Positions 18,164 through 26,801 of a stretch of 64,000 bases of DNA are shown in pieces (the stretch's first letter is position 1; the number at the start of each line of letters is the position of its first letter). Both the position numbers and the translations under genes were made by a program. Location: positions 806,001 to 870,000 of the forward strand of contig NC_013530.1 of assembly GCF_000024965.1 (NCBI RefSeq). The letters are read 5' to 3'. This DNA is from Xylanimonas cellulosilytica DSM 15894. Its GTDB lineage: Bacteria; Actinomycetota; Actinomycetes; Actinomycetales; Cellulomonadaceae. The notes under the pieces are model-generated. The model was not told the origin of the DNA and made no database searches. It was given only the letters and a program-made list of their open reading frames with translations.

Positions 18164-18811
18164 TCAGACCTCCCCGGCGTCGTGAACCAGGATCGCGACC
18201 TGCACGCGGTTCTCGACCCCCAGCTTGGCGAGCACGCGCGAGACGTGCGTCTTGACGGTGGCGACGCCCATGTAGAGCGAGGCTGCGATCTCCGTGTTGG
18301 ACAGGCCGCGCCCCACGGCCACGGCGACCTCCCGCTCGCGCTCGGTGAGGTCGGCCAGGCGTTGCACGGCCTGGACGCGGCGGCCGCCGTCGGATCCTGC
18401 GACCGACGCGATGAGCGACGCCGTGACGGTCGGGGACAGCGTCGGCTCGCCCGCGGCGGCGGCGTGGACCGCCGCGACCAGCCGTTCGGGCGGGGTGTCC
18501 TTGAGCAGGAACCCGGCGGCCCCGGCCTGGAGCGCCTCCAGGACCATCGCGTCGGCGTCGAAGGTGGTCAGCACGATGATGCGCGACCGGGTCCCGGCGG
18601 CCACGAGCCGCTGCGTCGCCGCGAGCCCGTCGAGCCGCGGCATGCGGATGTCCATGAGGACGACGTCGGGGCGCTCCCGTCGCACGAGCTCGATCGCGGC
18701 GACGCCGTCGGCCGCTTCCCCGACGATCCTGAGCTCGGGGTCACCGCCGAGGATGAGGGACAGGCCGGCGCGCACGAGGGCGTCGTCGTCGACGAGGGCA
18801 ACGGTGGTCAC
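18164..18811 (-). CDS. NarL/LuxR-type response regulator
   Basis: A 216-residue DNA-binding regulator: receiver domain with acidic pair DDD near residue 8, phosphoacceptor Asp54 in VVLMDIRMPRLDG, Thr/Lys conserved positions (VLTTFDA, FLLKDTPPE), and a C-terminal LuxR helix-turn-helix (LTEREREVAVAVGRGLSNTEIAASLYMGVATVKTHV in outline). GTG 18811 overlaps the stop of the kinase gene (GTGA), indicating coupled synthesis of the pair. The likely target is the divergent ABC-2 exporter operon at 20311. Confidence 0.92.
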   Translation of the reverse strand: MTTVALVDDDALVRAGLSLILGGDPELRIVGEAADGVAAIELVRRERPDVVLMDIRMPRLDGLAATQRLVAAGTRSRIIVLTTFDADAMVLEALQAGAAGFLLKDTPPERLVAAVHAAAAGEPTLSPTVTASLIASVAGSDGGRRVQAVQRLADLTEREREVAVAVGRGLSNTEIAASLYMGVATVKTHVSRVLAKLGVENRVQVAILVHDAGEV

Positions 18812-20157
18812 GGCGGCCAGGGTATCCATGCCTGCACCTCGAACACACCGTCGGTCTCACCGAAGGTGAGCGTCCCTCCCGCGACCGCGGCGCGCTCGGT
18901 CATGCCGGCGAGCCCCATCCCCGCCCCGGGCGTCCCGGAGACGGCGGTGCCGCTCGCCCGCGGGACGACCGTCGAGACCGGGTTCGCCGTGCGGAGCCTG
19001 AGCCCGTCGCCGGGGCCGCCCCGTACCTCGACGACGACGCGGCCGCCGGGGGCGTGCTTGCGGACGTTGGTCAGCGCCTCCTGGAGCAGGCGGTACGCGT
19101 GCCGCGACACGCCCGCCGGGGGAGCCTCGCCCTGGGCGAGGTCCACCACGAGGCGTACCGGGTTGCCTGCGGAGCGGGCCTGGGCGACCAGCTCGTCGAG
19201 ATCGTCCAGGGTGGGCTGCGGCCGCTCGGGCCGGGCGGGCCGTGGCGGTCGCGCCTCGGCCCCCTCCGGGCCGTCGTCGTCGGGCGTGGTGTCCGCGCTG
19301 CGCAGGACGCCCAGCACGCCGCGCAGCTCCTCGAGCGCCTGGTGCGTGCCGTCGCGGATGATCGTGGCGGTCTCGCGCACCTGGTCGGGGGAGAGGTCGA
19401 TCCGGTAGGCGAGGGCGCCGGCGTGCATCGCGACCAGCGACATCCGGTGCGCGAGCACGTCGTGCATCTCGCGGGCGATGCGCTCGCGCTCGGCCGCGCG
19501 GGCCTGCTCGGCCTGGCGGGCCTGCTCGAGCTCGCTCGCGGCGGCCCGCTCGTGCAGCGACCGGATCAGGTCGCGGCGGGCACCGATGAACGCACCGATG
19601 CTGACGACGACGGTGTAGCCGATGACCCCCGTGCCCACCTCGACGATCCAGTCGGGCATGTGCGCGGTCCCGGCCGTGGTCGCGAGCAGGGGCGTGTTCG
19701 GCGGGTAGAACCAGTCGTACGCGAGAACGTTCGGCACGAACACGACGGCGAGGATCGCGATCTCGTGGATCCGCCGTCGGGTGGCCAGCGAGATCGAGGC
19801 GATGATCGCGGCGCCGCTGGGCAACCCGGCCACGAGGCTGAACCCGACCAGCAGGAGCGCGATCGTCAGCGGTGCACGCCGCCGCAGCGGCAGGAGAGCG
19901 AGCGACGCCAGCCCCAGCAGCAGGTCCAGCAGGGGCAGGAGCTCGAACCGGACCTCCGCGCGGCCGGACTCGACCTCCAGGGCCGTCAGCGCGAACACCG
20001 CGGCGCCGAAGGCGAACGCGAGCAGGATCCGCCACGTCTCCCCCCACAGATACCCGGCCCGGGTGAGCATGGGCGCGCCGGGGGCGTCCAGCCGCGGCAC
20101 GCGCCGTGTGCGTGCGCGCGGTGCCGGGACGCCCAGGGCTGGGGGAAACGTCGACAC
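18808..20157 (-). CDS. Sensor histidine kinase (HisKA_3 type)
   Basis: A ~449-residue membrane kinase. About five hydrophobic segments lie between residues ~40 and 175, followed by a coiled coil rich in Ala/Glu/Arg, the dimerisation/phosphoacceptor box ERIAREMHDVLAHRMSL with His232, and a HATPase_c domain (LLQEALTNVRKHAPG and GMGLAGMTERA). GTG 20157 is chosen for a TAAGGT box 7 nt upstream (leaderless start); the next in-frame start would be ATG at 'MLTRAGYLWG'. It pairs with the NarL-type regulator downstream. The signal is unknown; kinases with this few extracellular residues often sense membrane stress or a linked transporter. Confidence 0.9.
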   Translation of the reverse strand: MSTFPPALGVPAPRARTRRVPRLDAPGAPMLTRAGYLWGETWRILLAFAFGAAVFALTALEVESGRAEVRFELLPLLDLLLGLASLALLPLRRRAPLTIALLLVGFSLVAGLPSGAAIIASISLATRRRIHEIAILAVVFVPNVLAYDWFYPPNTPLLATTAGTAHMPDWIVEVGTGVIGYTVVVSIGAFIGARRDLIRSLHERAAASELEQARQAEQARAAERERIAREMHDVLAHRMSLVAMHAGALAYRIDLSPDQVRETATIIRDGTHQALEELRGVLGVLRSADTTPDDDGPEGAEARPPRPARPERPQPTLDDLDELVAQARSAGNPVRLVVDLAQGEAPPAGVSRHAYRLLQEALTNVRKHAPGGRVVVEVRGGPGDGLRLRTANPVSTVVPRASGTAVSGTPGAGMGLAGMTERAAVAGGTLTFGETDGVFEVQAWIPWPP

Positions 20158-20310
20158 GGCCCTGACCTTAGGCCCGGCCGCCATCGCTTGCATCGGCCGC
20201 CCGGCGTGGCGGGGTCCGCCGAAGGGATGACCTGGTGGGAGCCGGTCGCCCGACCAGGTCGAGCCCGGGGGCCGACGCGACCGGTGGCGCCGCGCGAGCA
20301 GGGTGGGGGA

Positions 20311-21039
20311 ATGATCACCGCAGAGCACCTCACGCGCCGCTACGGCGCGCTCACCGCCGTGGACGACGTGTCGTTCACCAGCGAGCCCGGCAGGGTGACC
20401 GGGTTCCTCGGCCCGAACGGGGCCGGCAAGTCCACCGTGATGCGCATGCTCGTCGGGCTCTCCCGGCCCACCTCCGGTGTCGCGCGCATCCTCGGCAAGC
20501 CGTTCGCGGCGCTGCCCAACCCGGCCCGGCACGTCGGGGTGCTGCTCGACGCCGCCGCCCAGCACACCGGGCGCACGGGCCGCGAGATCCTGACGCTGTC
20601 CGCGCTGATGACGGGGGTGGAGCGTCGCCGCGTCGACGAGGTCCTCCAGATCGTCGGCCTGACCGACCGGGAGGCCGCCCGCCGGGTGGGCACGTACTCG
20701 CTCGGCATGCGGCAGCGGCTCGGCATCGCGAACGCCCTGCTCGGCGACCCCGAGGTGCTGATCCTCGACGAGCCGGCCAACGGGCTCGACCCGGGCGGCA
20801 TCCGCTGGATGCGCGACCTGCTCGCCGACTTCGCCGGCAAGGGCGGCACCGTGCTGCTCTCCTCGCACCTGCTCGGCGAGATCGAGCGGGTCGCCGACGA
20901 CCTGGTCATCATCGGCGGCGGCCGCATCGTCGCGCAGGGCAGCAAGGAGCAGCTGCTCGCCCGCGCCGGGGACCGTGGCCTGGAGGAGCTGTTCTTCGAG
21001 CTCACCGCTGGTTCCGCACGTCAGGAGGTCGTGGCATGA
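20311..21039 (+). CDS. ABC-2 exporter ATP-binding protein
   Basis: A 242-residue ATPase of the CcmA/DrrA-like type: Walker A GPNGAGKST, Q-loop-region VLLDAAAQHTGRTGREIL, signature TYSLGMRQRLGIANALL, Walker B VLILDEPANGLDPGG and switch SSHLLGEIE. It energises the membrane protein encoded 4 nt inside its own 3' end. It is transcribed away from the two-component system, which probably regulates it. ATG 20311 directly follows a purine-rich GGTGGGGGA. Confidence 0.9.
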   Translation: MITAEHLTRRYGALTAVDDVSFTSEPGRVTGFLGPNGAGKSTVMRMLVGLSRPTSGVARILGKPFAALPNPARHVGVLLDAAAQHTGRTGREILTLSALMTGVERRRVDEVLQIVGLTDREAARRVGTYSLGMRQRLGIANALLGDPEVLILDEPANGLDPGGIRWMRDLLADFAGKGGTVLLSSHLLGEIERVADDLVIIGGGRIVAQGSKEQLLARAGDRGLEELFFELTAGSARQEVVA

Positions 21040-21833
21040 GCAGCGTCGTCGTGCTCCCCGAGGCCCGCGCGGCAGCACGTGCCGCGCAGTCCACCGGCGT
21101 GCCGTTCGGCCGTCTGCTGCGCGTCGAGTGGCGCAAGCAGCTCGACACCCGCGCGGGGCGGTGGCTGCTCATCACGATCGCGGCCGTCACCGCCGTCCTG
21201 CTCGCCATCCAGGCCGTGTGGGGCTCCAGCGAGATCACGTTCGAGATCCTCCTGGGGGTCACGGCCTCCCCGCTGAGCCTCCTGCTGCCCGTCGTCGGCA
21301 TCCTCGCCGCGACGCAGGAGTGGTCCCAGCGCACCGGCCTGGTCATGTTCGTTCTCGAGCCGCGACGTGTCCGGGTCGGCGTGGCGAAGCTCGTCGCGGC
21401 GCTCCTGACGGGTGCGGTCGCCGTCGTCGTCGCCGTGGCGCTCACCGCCGCGACCTACGCGCTGCTGGTCGCGTTCCGCGACGTCGACCCGCAGTGGTCG
21501 GTCGACTCCGTGCTCGTCTCGGGTTTCGGCCTGTCCATCATGCTGGCCATGGTGCAGGGTGTCGCGTTCGGTCTGGTGCTGCAGAACACCCCGGCGGCGA
21601 TCGTCACGTACTTCGTGCTGCCGACCGTCTTCGCCTTCGGTGGCGCGATCTCGGCCTTCGCGGACGTGTGGCCGTGGCTCGACCTGAACTCGGCGATGTC
21701 CCCGCTCTTCATGGGCGACGCGCTGGTCGGCACGGACTGGGCGCACCTCGGCACGGCCTCCGCGATCTGGGTCGTCGCGCCGCTGGTGGCGGGCTTGGTC
21801 CGGCTGAACCGCTCGGAGATCAAGTCGGCCTGA
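21036..21833 (+). CDS. ABC-2 type membrane permease
   Basis: A 265-residue integral membrane protein with six hydrophobic segments (for example WLLITIAAVTAVLLAIQAVW, LSLLLPVVGILAATQEW, VAALLTGAVAVVVAVALTAA and IVTYFVLPTVFAFGGAISAF). The TQEWSQRTGLVMF motif is typical of ABC-2 exporters next to such ATPases. AGGAGG precedes the ATG, which overlaps the ATPase stop (ATGA). The substrate is unknown; drug or antimicrobial-peptide export would fit the neighbouring two-component system. Confidence 0.88.
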   Translation: MSSVVVLPEARAAARAAQSTGVPFGRLLRVEWRKQLDTRAGRWLLITIAAVTAVLLAIQAVWGSSEITFEILLGVTASPLSLLLPVVGILAATQEWSQRTGLVMFVLEPRRVRVGVAKLVAALLTGAVAVVVAVALTAATYALLVAFRDVDPQWSVDSVLVSGFGLSIMLAMVQGVAFGLVLQNTPAAIVTYFVLPTVFAFGGAISAFADVWPWLDLNSAMSPLFMGDALVGTDWAHLGTASAIWVVAPLVAGLVRLNRSEIKSA

Positions 21834-21844
21834 GCCGGCCGCGG

Positions 21845-22969
21845 TCAGGCGGGGGTGACACCCAGGTGCATCCCCGCCAGGCCGCGCTTGCGGCCGGCGA
21901 GCGAGCGGGCGACGTCCCGCAGCACGCGGCCGCCGGGCGAGTCCGGGGCGGCGAGCACCACGGGGGTGCCGTCGTCGCCGGCCTCGCGCAGGGCGGGGTC
22001 GAGCGGCACCTGGCCGAGCAGCGGCACGTCGGTGCCGAGCGCCGTGCCGAGGGACTCGGCCACGCGCGCGCCGCCGCCGGAGCCGAAGACCTCGAGCCGC
22101 GTCCCGTCGGGCTGCTCCAGCCACGACATGTTCTCGACGACGCCGACGACGCCCTGGTGCGTCTGCAGCGCGATCGAGCCCGCACGCTCCGCGACCTCGG
22201 CCGCCGCCGCCTGCGGCGTCGTGACGACGACGATCTCCGAGCCGGGCAGGAGCTGTGCCACGGAGATCGCGATGTCCCCCGTGCCGGGCGGCAGGTCGAG
22301 CAGCAGCACGTCGAGGTCGCCCCAGTAGACGTCCGCGAGGAACTGTTCGAGGGCGCGGTGCAGCATCGGCCCGCGCCAGATGACCGGCTGGCCGGGCGGC
22401 ACGAACATGCCGATCGACACCACCTTCACGCCGTGCGCGATCGGCGGCAGCAGCATCGAGTCCACCCGGGTGGGCTGGCGGTCGACGCCCAGCATGCGAG
22501 GGATCGAGAACCCGTAGATGTCCGCGTCGACGACGCCGACGTTGAGCCCGTCGGCGGCGAGCGCCACCGCGAGGTTCGCCGTCACCGAGGACTTGCCGAC
22601 GCCGCCCTTGCCGGAGGCGATGGCGTACACCTTGGTGAGCGAGCCGGGCTGCGAGAACGGGATCACGGGGTCGCCGCTGCCGCCGCGCAGCTTGGAGCGC
22701 ATCTTGCCGCGCTGCTCGGGCGTCATCACGCCGAGGTCCACGCGCACGGACGTGACCCCGTCGAGCGTCTGCACGGCGTTCGTCACGTCGTTGACGATGG
22801 TGGACTGCAGCGGGCAGCCCGCGACGGTGAGGTCGACGCCCACGACCACGTGCCCGTCGTCGGCGACGTCCACGGAACGCACCATGTCCAGCTCGGTGAT
22901 CGGCTTGCGGATCTCGGGGTCCATCACGGTGGTGAGGGCGGTGCGGACCTGATCGGCAAGCGTGGTCAT
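21845..22969 (-). CDS. Mrp/ApbC-type iron-sulfur cluster carrier ATPase
   Basis: A 374-residue cytosolic P-loop protein that binds and transfers Fe-S clusters. An N-terminal MIP18-like domain (VMDPEIRKPITELDMV, GCPLQSTI) precedes a deviant Walker A IASGKGGVGKSSVTANLA, VGVVDADIYGFSIPRML, and LLLDLPPGTGDIAI. The CxxC expected near the C-terminal part of many Mrp proteins is not seen (region VENMSWL followed by EVFGSGGG lacks Cys), so cluster binding may use other residues. The ATG follows a TAGGAT box by 6 nt on its strand, suggesting a leaderless mRNA. Confidence 0.9.
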   Translation of the reverse strand: MTTLADQVRTALTTVMDPEIRKPITELDMVRSVDVADDGHVVVGVDLTVAGCPLQSTIVNDVTNAVQTLDGVTSVRVDLGVMTPEQRGKMRSKLRGGSGDPVIPFSQPGSLTKVYAIASGKGGVGKSSVTANLAVALAADGLNVGVVDADIYGFSIPRMLGVDRQPTRVDSMLLPPIAHGVKVVSIGMFVPPGQPVIWRGPMLHRALEQFLADVYWGDLDVLLLDLPPGTGDIAISVAQLLPGSEIVVVTTPQAAAAEVAERAGSIALQTHQGVVGVVENMSWLEQPDGTRLEVFGSGGGARVAESLGTALGTDVPLLGQVPLDPALREAGDDGTPVVLAAPDSPGGRVLRDVARSLAGRKRGLAGMHLGVTPA

Positions 22970-23009
22970 ACCGCGATCCTAAGTGGTGCACCGCATAGGC
23001 TGCCCCAGC
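22970..23009. promoter_or_regulatory. Two overlapping divergent leaderless promoters
   Basis: Only 40 nt separate the ATG of the Mrp gene (minus strand) from ATG 23010. They contain TAGGAT on the minus strand (22981-22976), 6 nt from its ATG, and TAGGCT on the plus strand (22996-23001), 8 nt from the other ATG. The -35 region of each must overlap the -10 region or the start codon of the other, so RNA polymerase can probably occupy only one at a time. Confidence 0.6.
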
Positions 23010-24920
23010 ATGAGGGCAGGTGCGACGAGGGACGTCCGGGCTTCGATACCGACGACGGTGACGCACCTGACCTCGGCCACCGAGGCCGTGGCGCTGGCCG
23101 CCAGGCTGACCGATCCGGGGCGCAGCTGGCCGGTCGTGGTGATCTCAACCCCGGCCGGGTCCGTGCGTCCGCACGTCGACGCCGACGCGGTGCTCCGGGA
23201 GGTCACGGGCTGGGCCGAGGTGGTGGTGGTGCCGACCGGCAGCGTCTCCTGGGCCTTCTCCGACGCCATGCCTCCGCACACGCAGGTCTACGGGGGAGCG
23301 AGCCGGGTCTACCCCGTGGGGATCGCGTGGGTGGACGACGTGCGGCGGTCGCGCCTGCGGTTCGCCTACTCGGCCGAGGAGGGCGGCCGGGTGCAGGGCC
23401 CGCTGGTCCACGACGCGCTCGCCGCGGCCGCGGGTGCCGGCCTGGCGTCGTCGGGGCAGACCGACGCCGACCGCATGGTCGGGGGGACGGTGCGGCTGCT
23501 GACCACGGCGCGGGCGCTGATCGCCCTCGACGACGGGACCCAGGCGGCCGTGGCGGAGGAGCTCACGCTGCCCGGTGTCCCGGTCGAGCGGCTGCTGCGG
23601 CCCGGCATGCGCGTGACCGGGTCGCTCGATCCGGGCACCCGGCTGCTCGACATCACGGGGATGGTCCCGGCCCGCGACGAGCGGCTGCGCATGGTGCACG
23701 CCAGCTACCGCCCGGGGACCGTGGTGCTGGGCCGCGTCGTCGCCGTCGAGGAGGAGGCGGTGACGATCGCCGTCGCTCCCGACGTCGAGGCGCACGTGCG
23801 CCGCGCCCAGGTGACGGGCAACGAGCTCGACCGGCTGACCGACCTCTTCACCATCGGGGAGGTGGTCGCCGCCCGCGTGGTGCCGTCGCCGGGCGTGTCC
23901 CTGCGGCTCGACGACGTCGACGACGTCGCGGACGAGATCGTGCCGGCGATCGCCCTGCTGCCCGACGGGCCGCCGTGGCTCGACGCGACGCCGGCGCCGA
24001 GGGCGGAGCACTCCGCGCGGCCGGAGCCTGCCGGTCCGACGACGACGGAGCCCGGCGGTCCGACGACGGAGCGTGCCGGTCCGACGACGGCCGAGGCTGC
24101 CGGCCCGACGACGGAGCCCGGCCGGCCGAACCCTCGTCCTGGCCCGCGTCCTCGCCCGACCCCCGCCGACCTGCGCGCCCGGCGCACGCCGCCGCCCGTG
24201 CCCGCCGCGCCGTCGTCGTCGGACGCTCCGGCCGTCCACGCGCACGGTGCGGCACGGGACCTCTCGCTCTCGCTGGACGCGGAACGGGCGCTCACCAGGC
24301 GGCTGACACAGCGCGCGGAGGCGGCGGAGCGGCGCGCCGTGGAGTTCGAGGCCGAGGTGATCGGGCTGCGACGCGAGCTCGCGCGGATGGCCGACGAGCA
24401 GCGGACGCACGAGGCCAAGGCCGGCGAGCTGCGCACCCGGCTGCGGGAGTCGAAGAACGTGGCGCGCCGCGCGGTCGCGGCCGCCGCGGATGCGCAGGCG
24501 CCGCAGGCGGAGTTCCTCGACCCGGTGGACCAGTTCCGCCACGACGTCTACCTGACGTGGGCCGTGGAGGTCCCGGCCACGGACAAGCCCGAGCGGCCCC
24601 TGGGGGACTACGACCTCGGGCCGCACTTCCTCGAGTCGCTCGACCAGCTCCAGGGTGTGCCGCGCGAACGCGTGCTGACCGTCGTCGTCTGGGTGCTGAC
24701 CGGCCAGGCCCGGCACGTCAACGGGCTGCAGCTGCACCGGCTGCGCACCGGGACGGGCGGTGACGACCCGGTGCGGGTGCGCGAGAGCGACAACGCGACG
24801 GCGTGGCGCGTGTCGCTGCAGGTCGACACGCCGTCGGCGCGGCGGCTGCACTTCTGGCAGCGCACCGACGGGCGCGTCGAGCTCGCCCGCGTGGGGCTGC
24901 ACGACGACTTCTCGATCTGA
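23010..24920 (+). CDS. Undescribed multidomain protein: N-terminal conserved domain, S1-like domain, PTT-rich linker, coiled coil, RelE-like end
   Basis: A 636-residue cytosolic protein without a recognised name. The N-terminal ~150 residues contain VVVPTGSVSWAFSDAMPPHTQ and VYGGASRVYPVGIAW, a block I have only seen in actinobacterial proteins of unknown role. Residues ~230-310 read like an S1 RNA-binding fold (GTVVLGRVVAVEEEAVTIAV, EVVAARVVP). A low-complexity linker repeats GPTT about four times. Next comes a coiled coil (~415-495, ERALTRRLTQRAEAAERRAV onward). The last ~130 residues end in RRLHFWQRTDGRVELARVG and HDDFSI, similar in shape to RelE/ParE-type toxin C-termini. ATG 23010 is chosen for the leaderless promoter. 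RNA binding or RNA processing is a guess. Confidence 0.7.
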   Translation: MRAGATRDVRASIPTTVTHLTSATEAVALAARLTDPGRSWPVVVISTPAGSVRPHVDADAVLREVTGWAEVVVVPTGSVSWAFSDAMPPHTQVYGGASRVYPVGIAWVDDVRRSRLRFAYSAEEGGRVQGPLVHDALAAAAGAGLASSGQTDADRMVGGTVRLLTTARALIALDDGTQAAVAEELTLPGVPVERLLRPGMRVTGSLDPGTRLLDITGMVPARDERLRMVHASYRPGTVVLGRVVAVEEEAVTIAVAPDVEAHVRRAQVTGNELDRLTDLFTIGEVVAARVVPSPGVSLRLDDVDDVADEIVPAIALLPDGPPWLDATPAPRAEHSARPEPAGPTTTEPGGPTTERAGPTTAEAAGPTTEPGRPNPRPGPRPRPTPADLRARRTPPPVPAAPSSSDAPAVHAHGAARDLSLSLDAERALTRRLTQRAEAAERRAVEFEAEVIGLRRELARMADEQRTHEAKAGELRTRLRESKNVARRAVAAAADAQAPQAEFLDPVDQFRHDVYLTWAVEVPATDKPERPLGDYDLGPHFLESLDQLQGVPRERVLTVVVWVLTGQARHVNGLQLHRLRTGTGGDDPVRVRESDNATAWRVSLQVDTPSARRLHFWQRTDGRVELARVGLHDDFSI

Positions 24921-24924
24921 GCGG

Positions 24925-25431
24925 CTAGGCCTCGTCGGCCGGGGTGCGTCCGGTCGCGCGCTGTTCGTCGAGCTCCCGCAGCAGGTCGCGCAGCTCGGAC
25001 CGCACGAAGTCGCGCGTGGCGACCTCGCTGAGCGCGATCCGCAGCGCCGCCATCTCGCGGGCCAGGTACTCGGTGTCCGCGAGGTTGCGCTCGGCGCGCT
25101 GACGGTCCTGCTCGGCCGTGACCCGGTCCCGGTCGTCCTGGCGGTTCTGGGCCAGCAGGATCAGGGGTGCGGCGTAGGACGCCTGCAGCGAGAGCATCAG
25201 CGTCAGCGCGGTGAACCCGTTGTCGGCCTTGTCGAACCGCAGGTCGACCGGACCCCACGCGTTCCACACGAGCCAGACCGCGCAGAACACGGTCAGCCAG
25301 ATGAGGAACCGGGGCGTGCCCAGGAACCGGGCGATGCCCTCGGTGGCCTTGCCCACCGCGTCCTGGTCCATCCGGAAGCGGGGCACGAGGCTGCGCCGCG
25401 CCTCCTTGGGCGTGTCGAGCCGGTCAGCCAC
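24925..25431 (-). CDS. DUF1003 membrane protein
   Basis: A 168-residue protein with two transmembrane helices (FLIWLTVFCAVWLVWNAWG and ALTLMLSLQASYAAPLILLA) followed by the DUF1003 hallmark AQNRQDDRDR and a charged helical tail. Function unknown. GTG 25431 overlaps the end of the MgtE-N/CBS gene by 8 nt; the two are a conserved actinobacterial pair (established co-occurrence; here seen as overlap), which suggests a shared role in ion homeostasis. Confidence 0.88.
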   Translation of the reverse strand: MADRLDTPKEARRSLVPRFRMDQDAVGKATEGIARFLGTPRFLIWLTVFCAVWLVWNAWGPVDLRFDKADNGFTALTLMLSLQASYAAPLILLAQNRQDDRDRVTAEQDRQRAERNLADTEYLAREMAALRIALSEVATRDFVRSELRDLLRELDEQRATGRTPADEA

Positions 25432-26716
25432 GGGGCACCTCCTGTGCGTCCGGGACCGAGTCGAGGCCCTCGTCGTGGGACTCGCGCCAGTCGTCCGGAA
25501 GCAGGTGGTCGAGCACGTCGTCCACCGAGACCGCACCGAGCAGGCGCCGGTCGTCGTCGAGCACGGGCAGGGCGAGCAGGTCGTACGCCGCCAGGAGGCG
25601 TGTGACGCGGCCCAGCGGGGCGTCGGCCGTGAGTGCCTCGGCGTCGGTGTCGATCACGGAGCCGACGGCGGCGTGCGGTGGTTCACGCAGGAGCCGCTGG
25701 AAGTGCGCGACGCCGAGGAACCGGCCGGTGGGCGTCTCCAGCGGAGGGCGGGCCACGAAGACGACGGAGGCGAGCGCGGGCGGGAGGTCCTGCCTGCGGA
25801 TCTGGGCGAGCGCGGCCGCGATGGTGGTCTCCGGGCCCAGGATCACGGGCTCGGTGGTCATCATGCCGCCCGCGGTGTCCTCGTCGTACGCGAGCAGACG
25901 GCGCACGTCCTCGGCCTCCTCGGGCTCCATGAGCTCCAGCAGCCGGGCGGCCTGCGCGTCGGGCAGCTCGTGCAGCAGGTCGGCGGCGTCGTCGGGCTCC
26001 ATGGCCTCCAGGACGTCCGCGGCACGCGTCGTCTCCAGGCCGGAGAGGATCGAGACCTGGTCGTCCTCGGGCAGCTCCTCGAGGACGTCGGCGAGACGGT
26101 CGTTGTCCAGCGCGGCCGCCACCTCGAGGCGGCGGGTGTCGCCGAGCTCGTGCAGCACGTCGGCGAGATCGGCCGGGCGCATGTCCTCGTACGCCTCGAG
26201 CAGCGCTGCCGCGCCCTGCCCCCGCACGCCCTGGGCGAGCGTGGAGACCGCGTCGACGTCGACCACCAGGGTGGCACCCCGACGGCGCAGCCCCAGCGTG
26301 GAGCGTCCCGGTTCCCGACGGCGCACGAAGAGCTGGTCGATCAGCCAGTCGCCGTTGCGCTGGCGCGCGATGGACACGTCCTCGACGGAGACCTCGCCGG
26401 AACCGTCCCGCAGGGTGACCGTGCGGTCGAGGAGCTCGCCGAGCACCAGGGACTCCATCGCGCGCTGCTCGAAGCGCCGCAGGTTCACCAGGCCGGTGGT
26501 GATCACCTGACCGGCGTCGATGCTGGTCACGCGGGTCATCGGCAGGAACACGCGGCGTCTGCCGGGGACCTCGACGACGAGACCGACCACGCGGGGCGCA
26601 CCTTTGGCACGGACAAGGACGACGACGTCGCGGACGCGCCCCACGGGGTCACCGATCGGGTCGAAGACCGCGGTTCCCGCGAGGCGCGCGACGAACACTC
26701 GGGTTCCGGCGCTCAC
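25424..26716 (-). CDS. Soluble MgtE-N/CBS domain protein with an N-terminal PRC-like segment
   Basis: A 430-residue protein. Residues ~1-130 contain two PRC-barrel-like stretches (DPIGDPVGRVRDVVV and FEQRAMESLVLGELLDRTV). The middle is an MgtE intracellular superhelical domain (repeated 'ADVLEELPEDDQVSIL'-type helices), and the end is a CBS pair (MMTTEPVILGPETTIAAALAQI and PVLDDDRRLLGAVSVDDVL). The magnesium-channel transmembrane domain of MgtE is absent, so this is a cytosolic Mg2+/nucleotide-sensing relative, not a transporter. GTG 26716 follows a TAGGCT box by 7 nt (leaderless). It overlaps the DUF1003 gene. Confidence 0.87.
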   Translation of the reverse strand: MSAGTRVFVARLAGTAVFDPIGDPVGRVRDVVVLVRAKGAPRVVGLVVEVPGRRRVFLPMTRVTSIDAGQVITTGLVNLRRFEQRAMESLVLGELLDRTVTLRDGSGEVSVEDVSIARQRNGDWLIDQLFVRRREPGRSTLGLRRRGATLVVDVDAVSTLAQGVRGQGAAALLEAYEDMRPADLADVLHELGDTRRLEVAAALDNDRLADVLEELPEDDQVSILSGLETTRAADVLEAMEPDDAADLLHELPDAQAARLLELMEPEEAEDVRRLLAYDEDTAGGMMTTEPVILGPETTIAAALAQIRRQDLPPALASVVFVARPPLETPTGRFLGVAHFQRLLREPPHAAVGSVIDTDAEALTADAPLGRVTRLLAAYDLLALPVLDDDRRLLGAVSVDDVLDHLLPDDWRESHDEGLDSVPDAQEVPRG

Positions 26717-26801
26717 GCAGGTCAGCCTACGTCGAGCCGGCGCAGCCGCCTGAGCGGGCAACCTGGTGGTGACGCCCAGGTGATTGGGCCAGACTGAGCA
26801 G

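Noticed and set aside
25424-26716. Magnesium transporter MgtE
   Set aside because: The membrane channel domain is missing.
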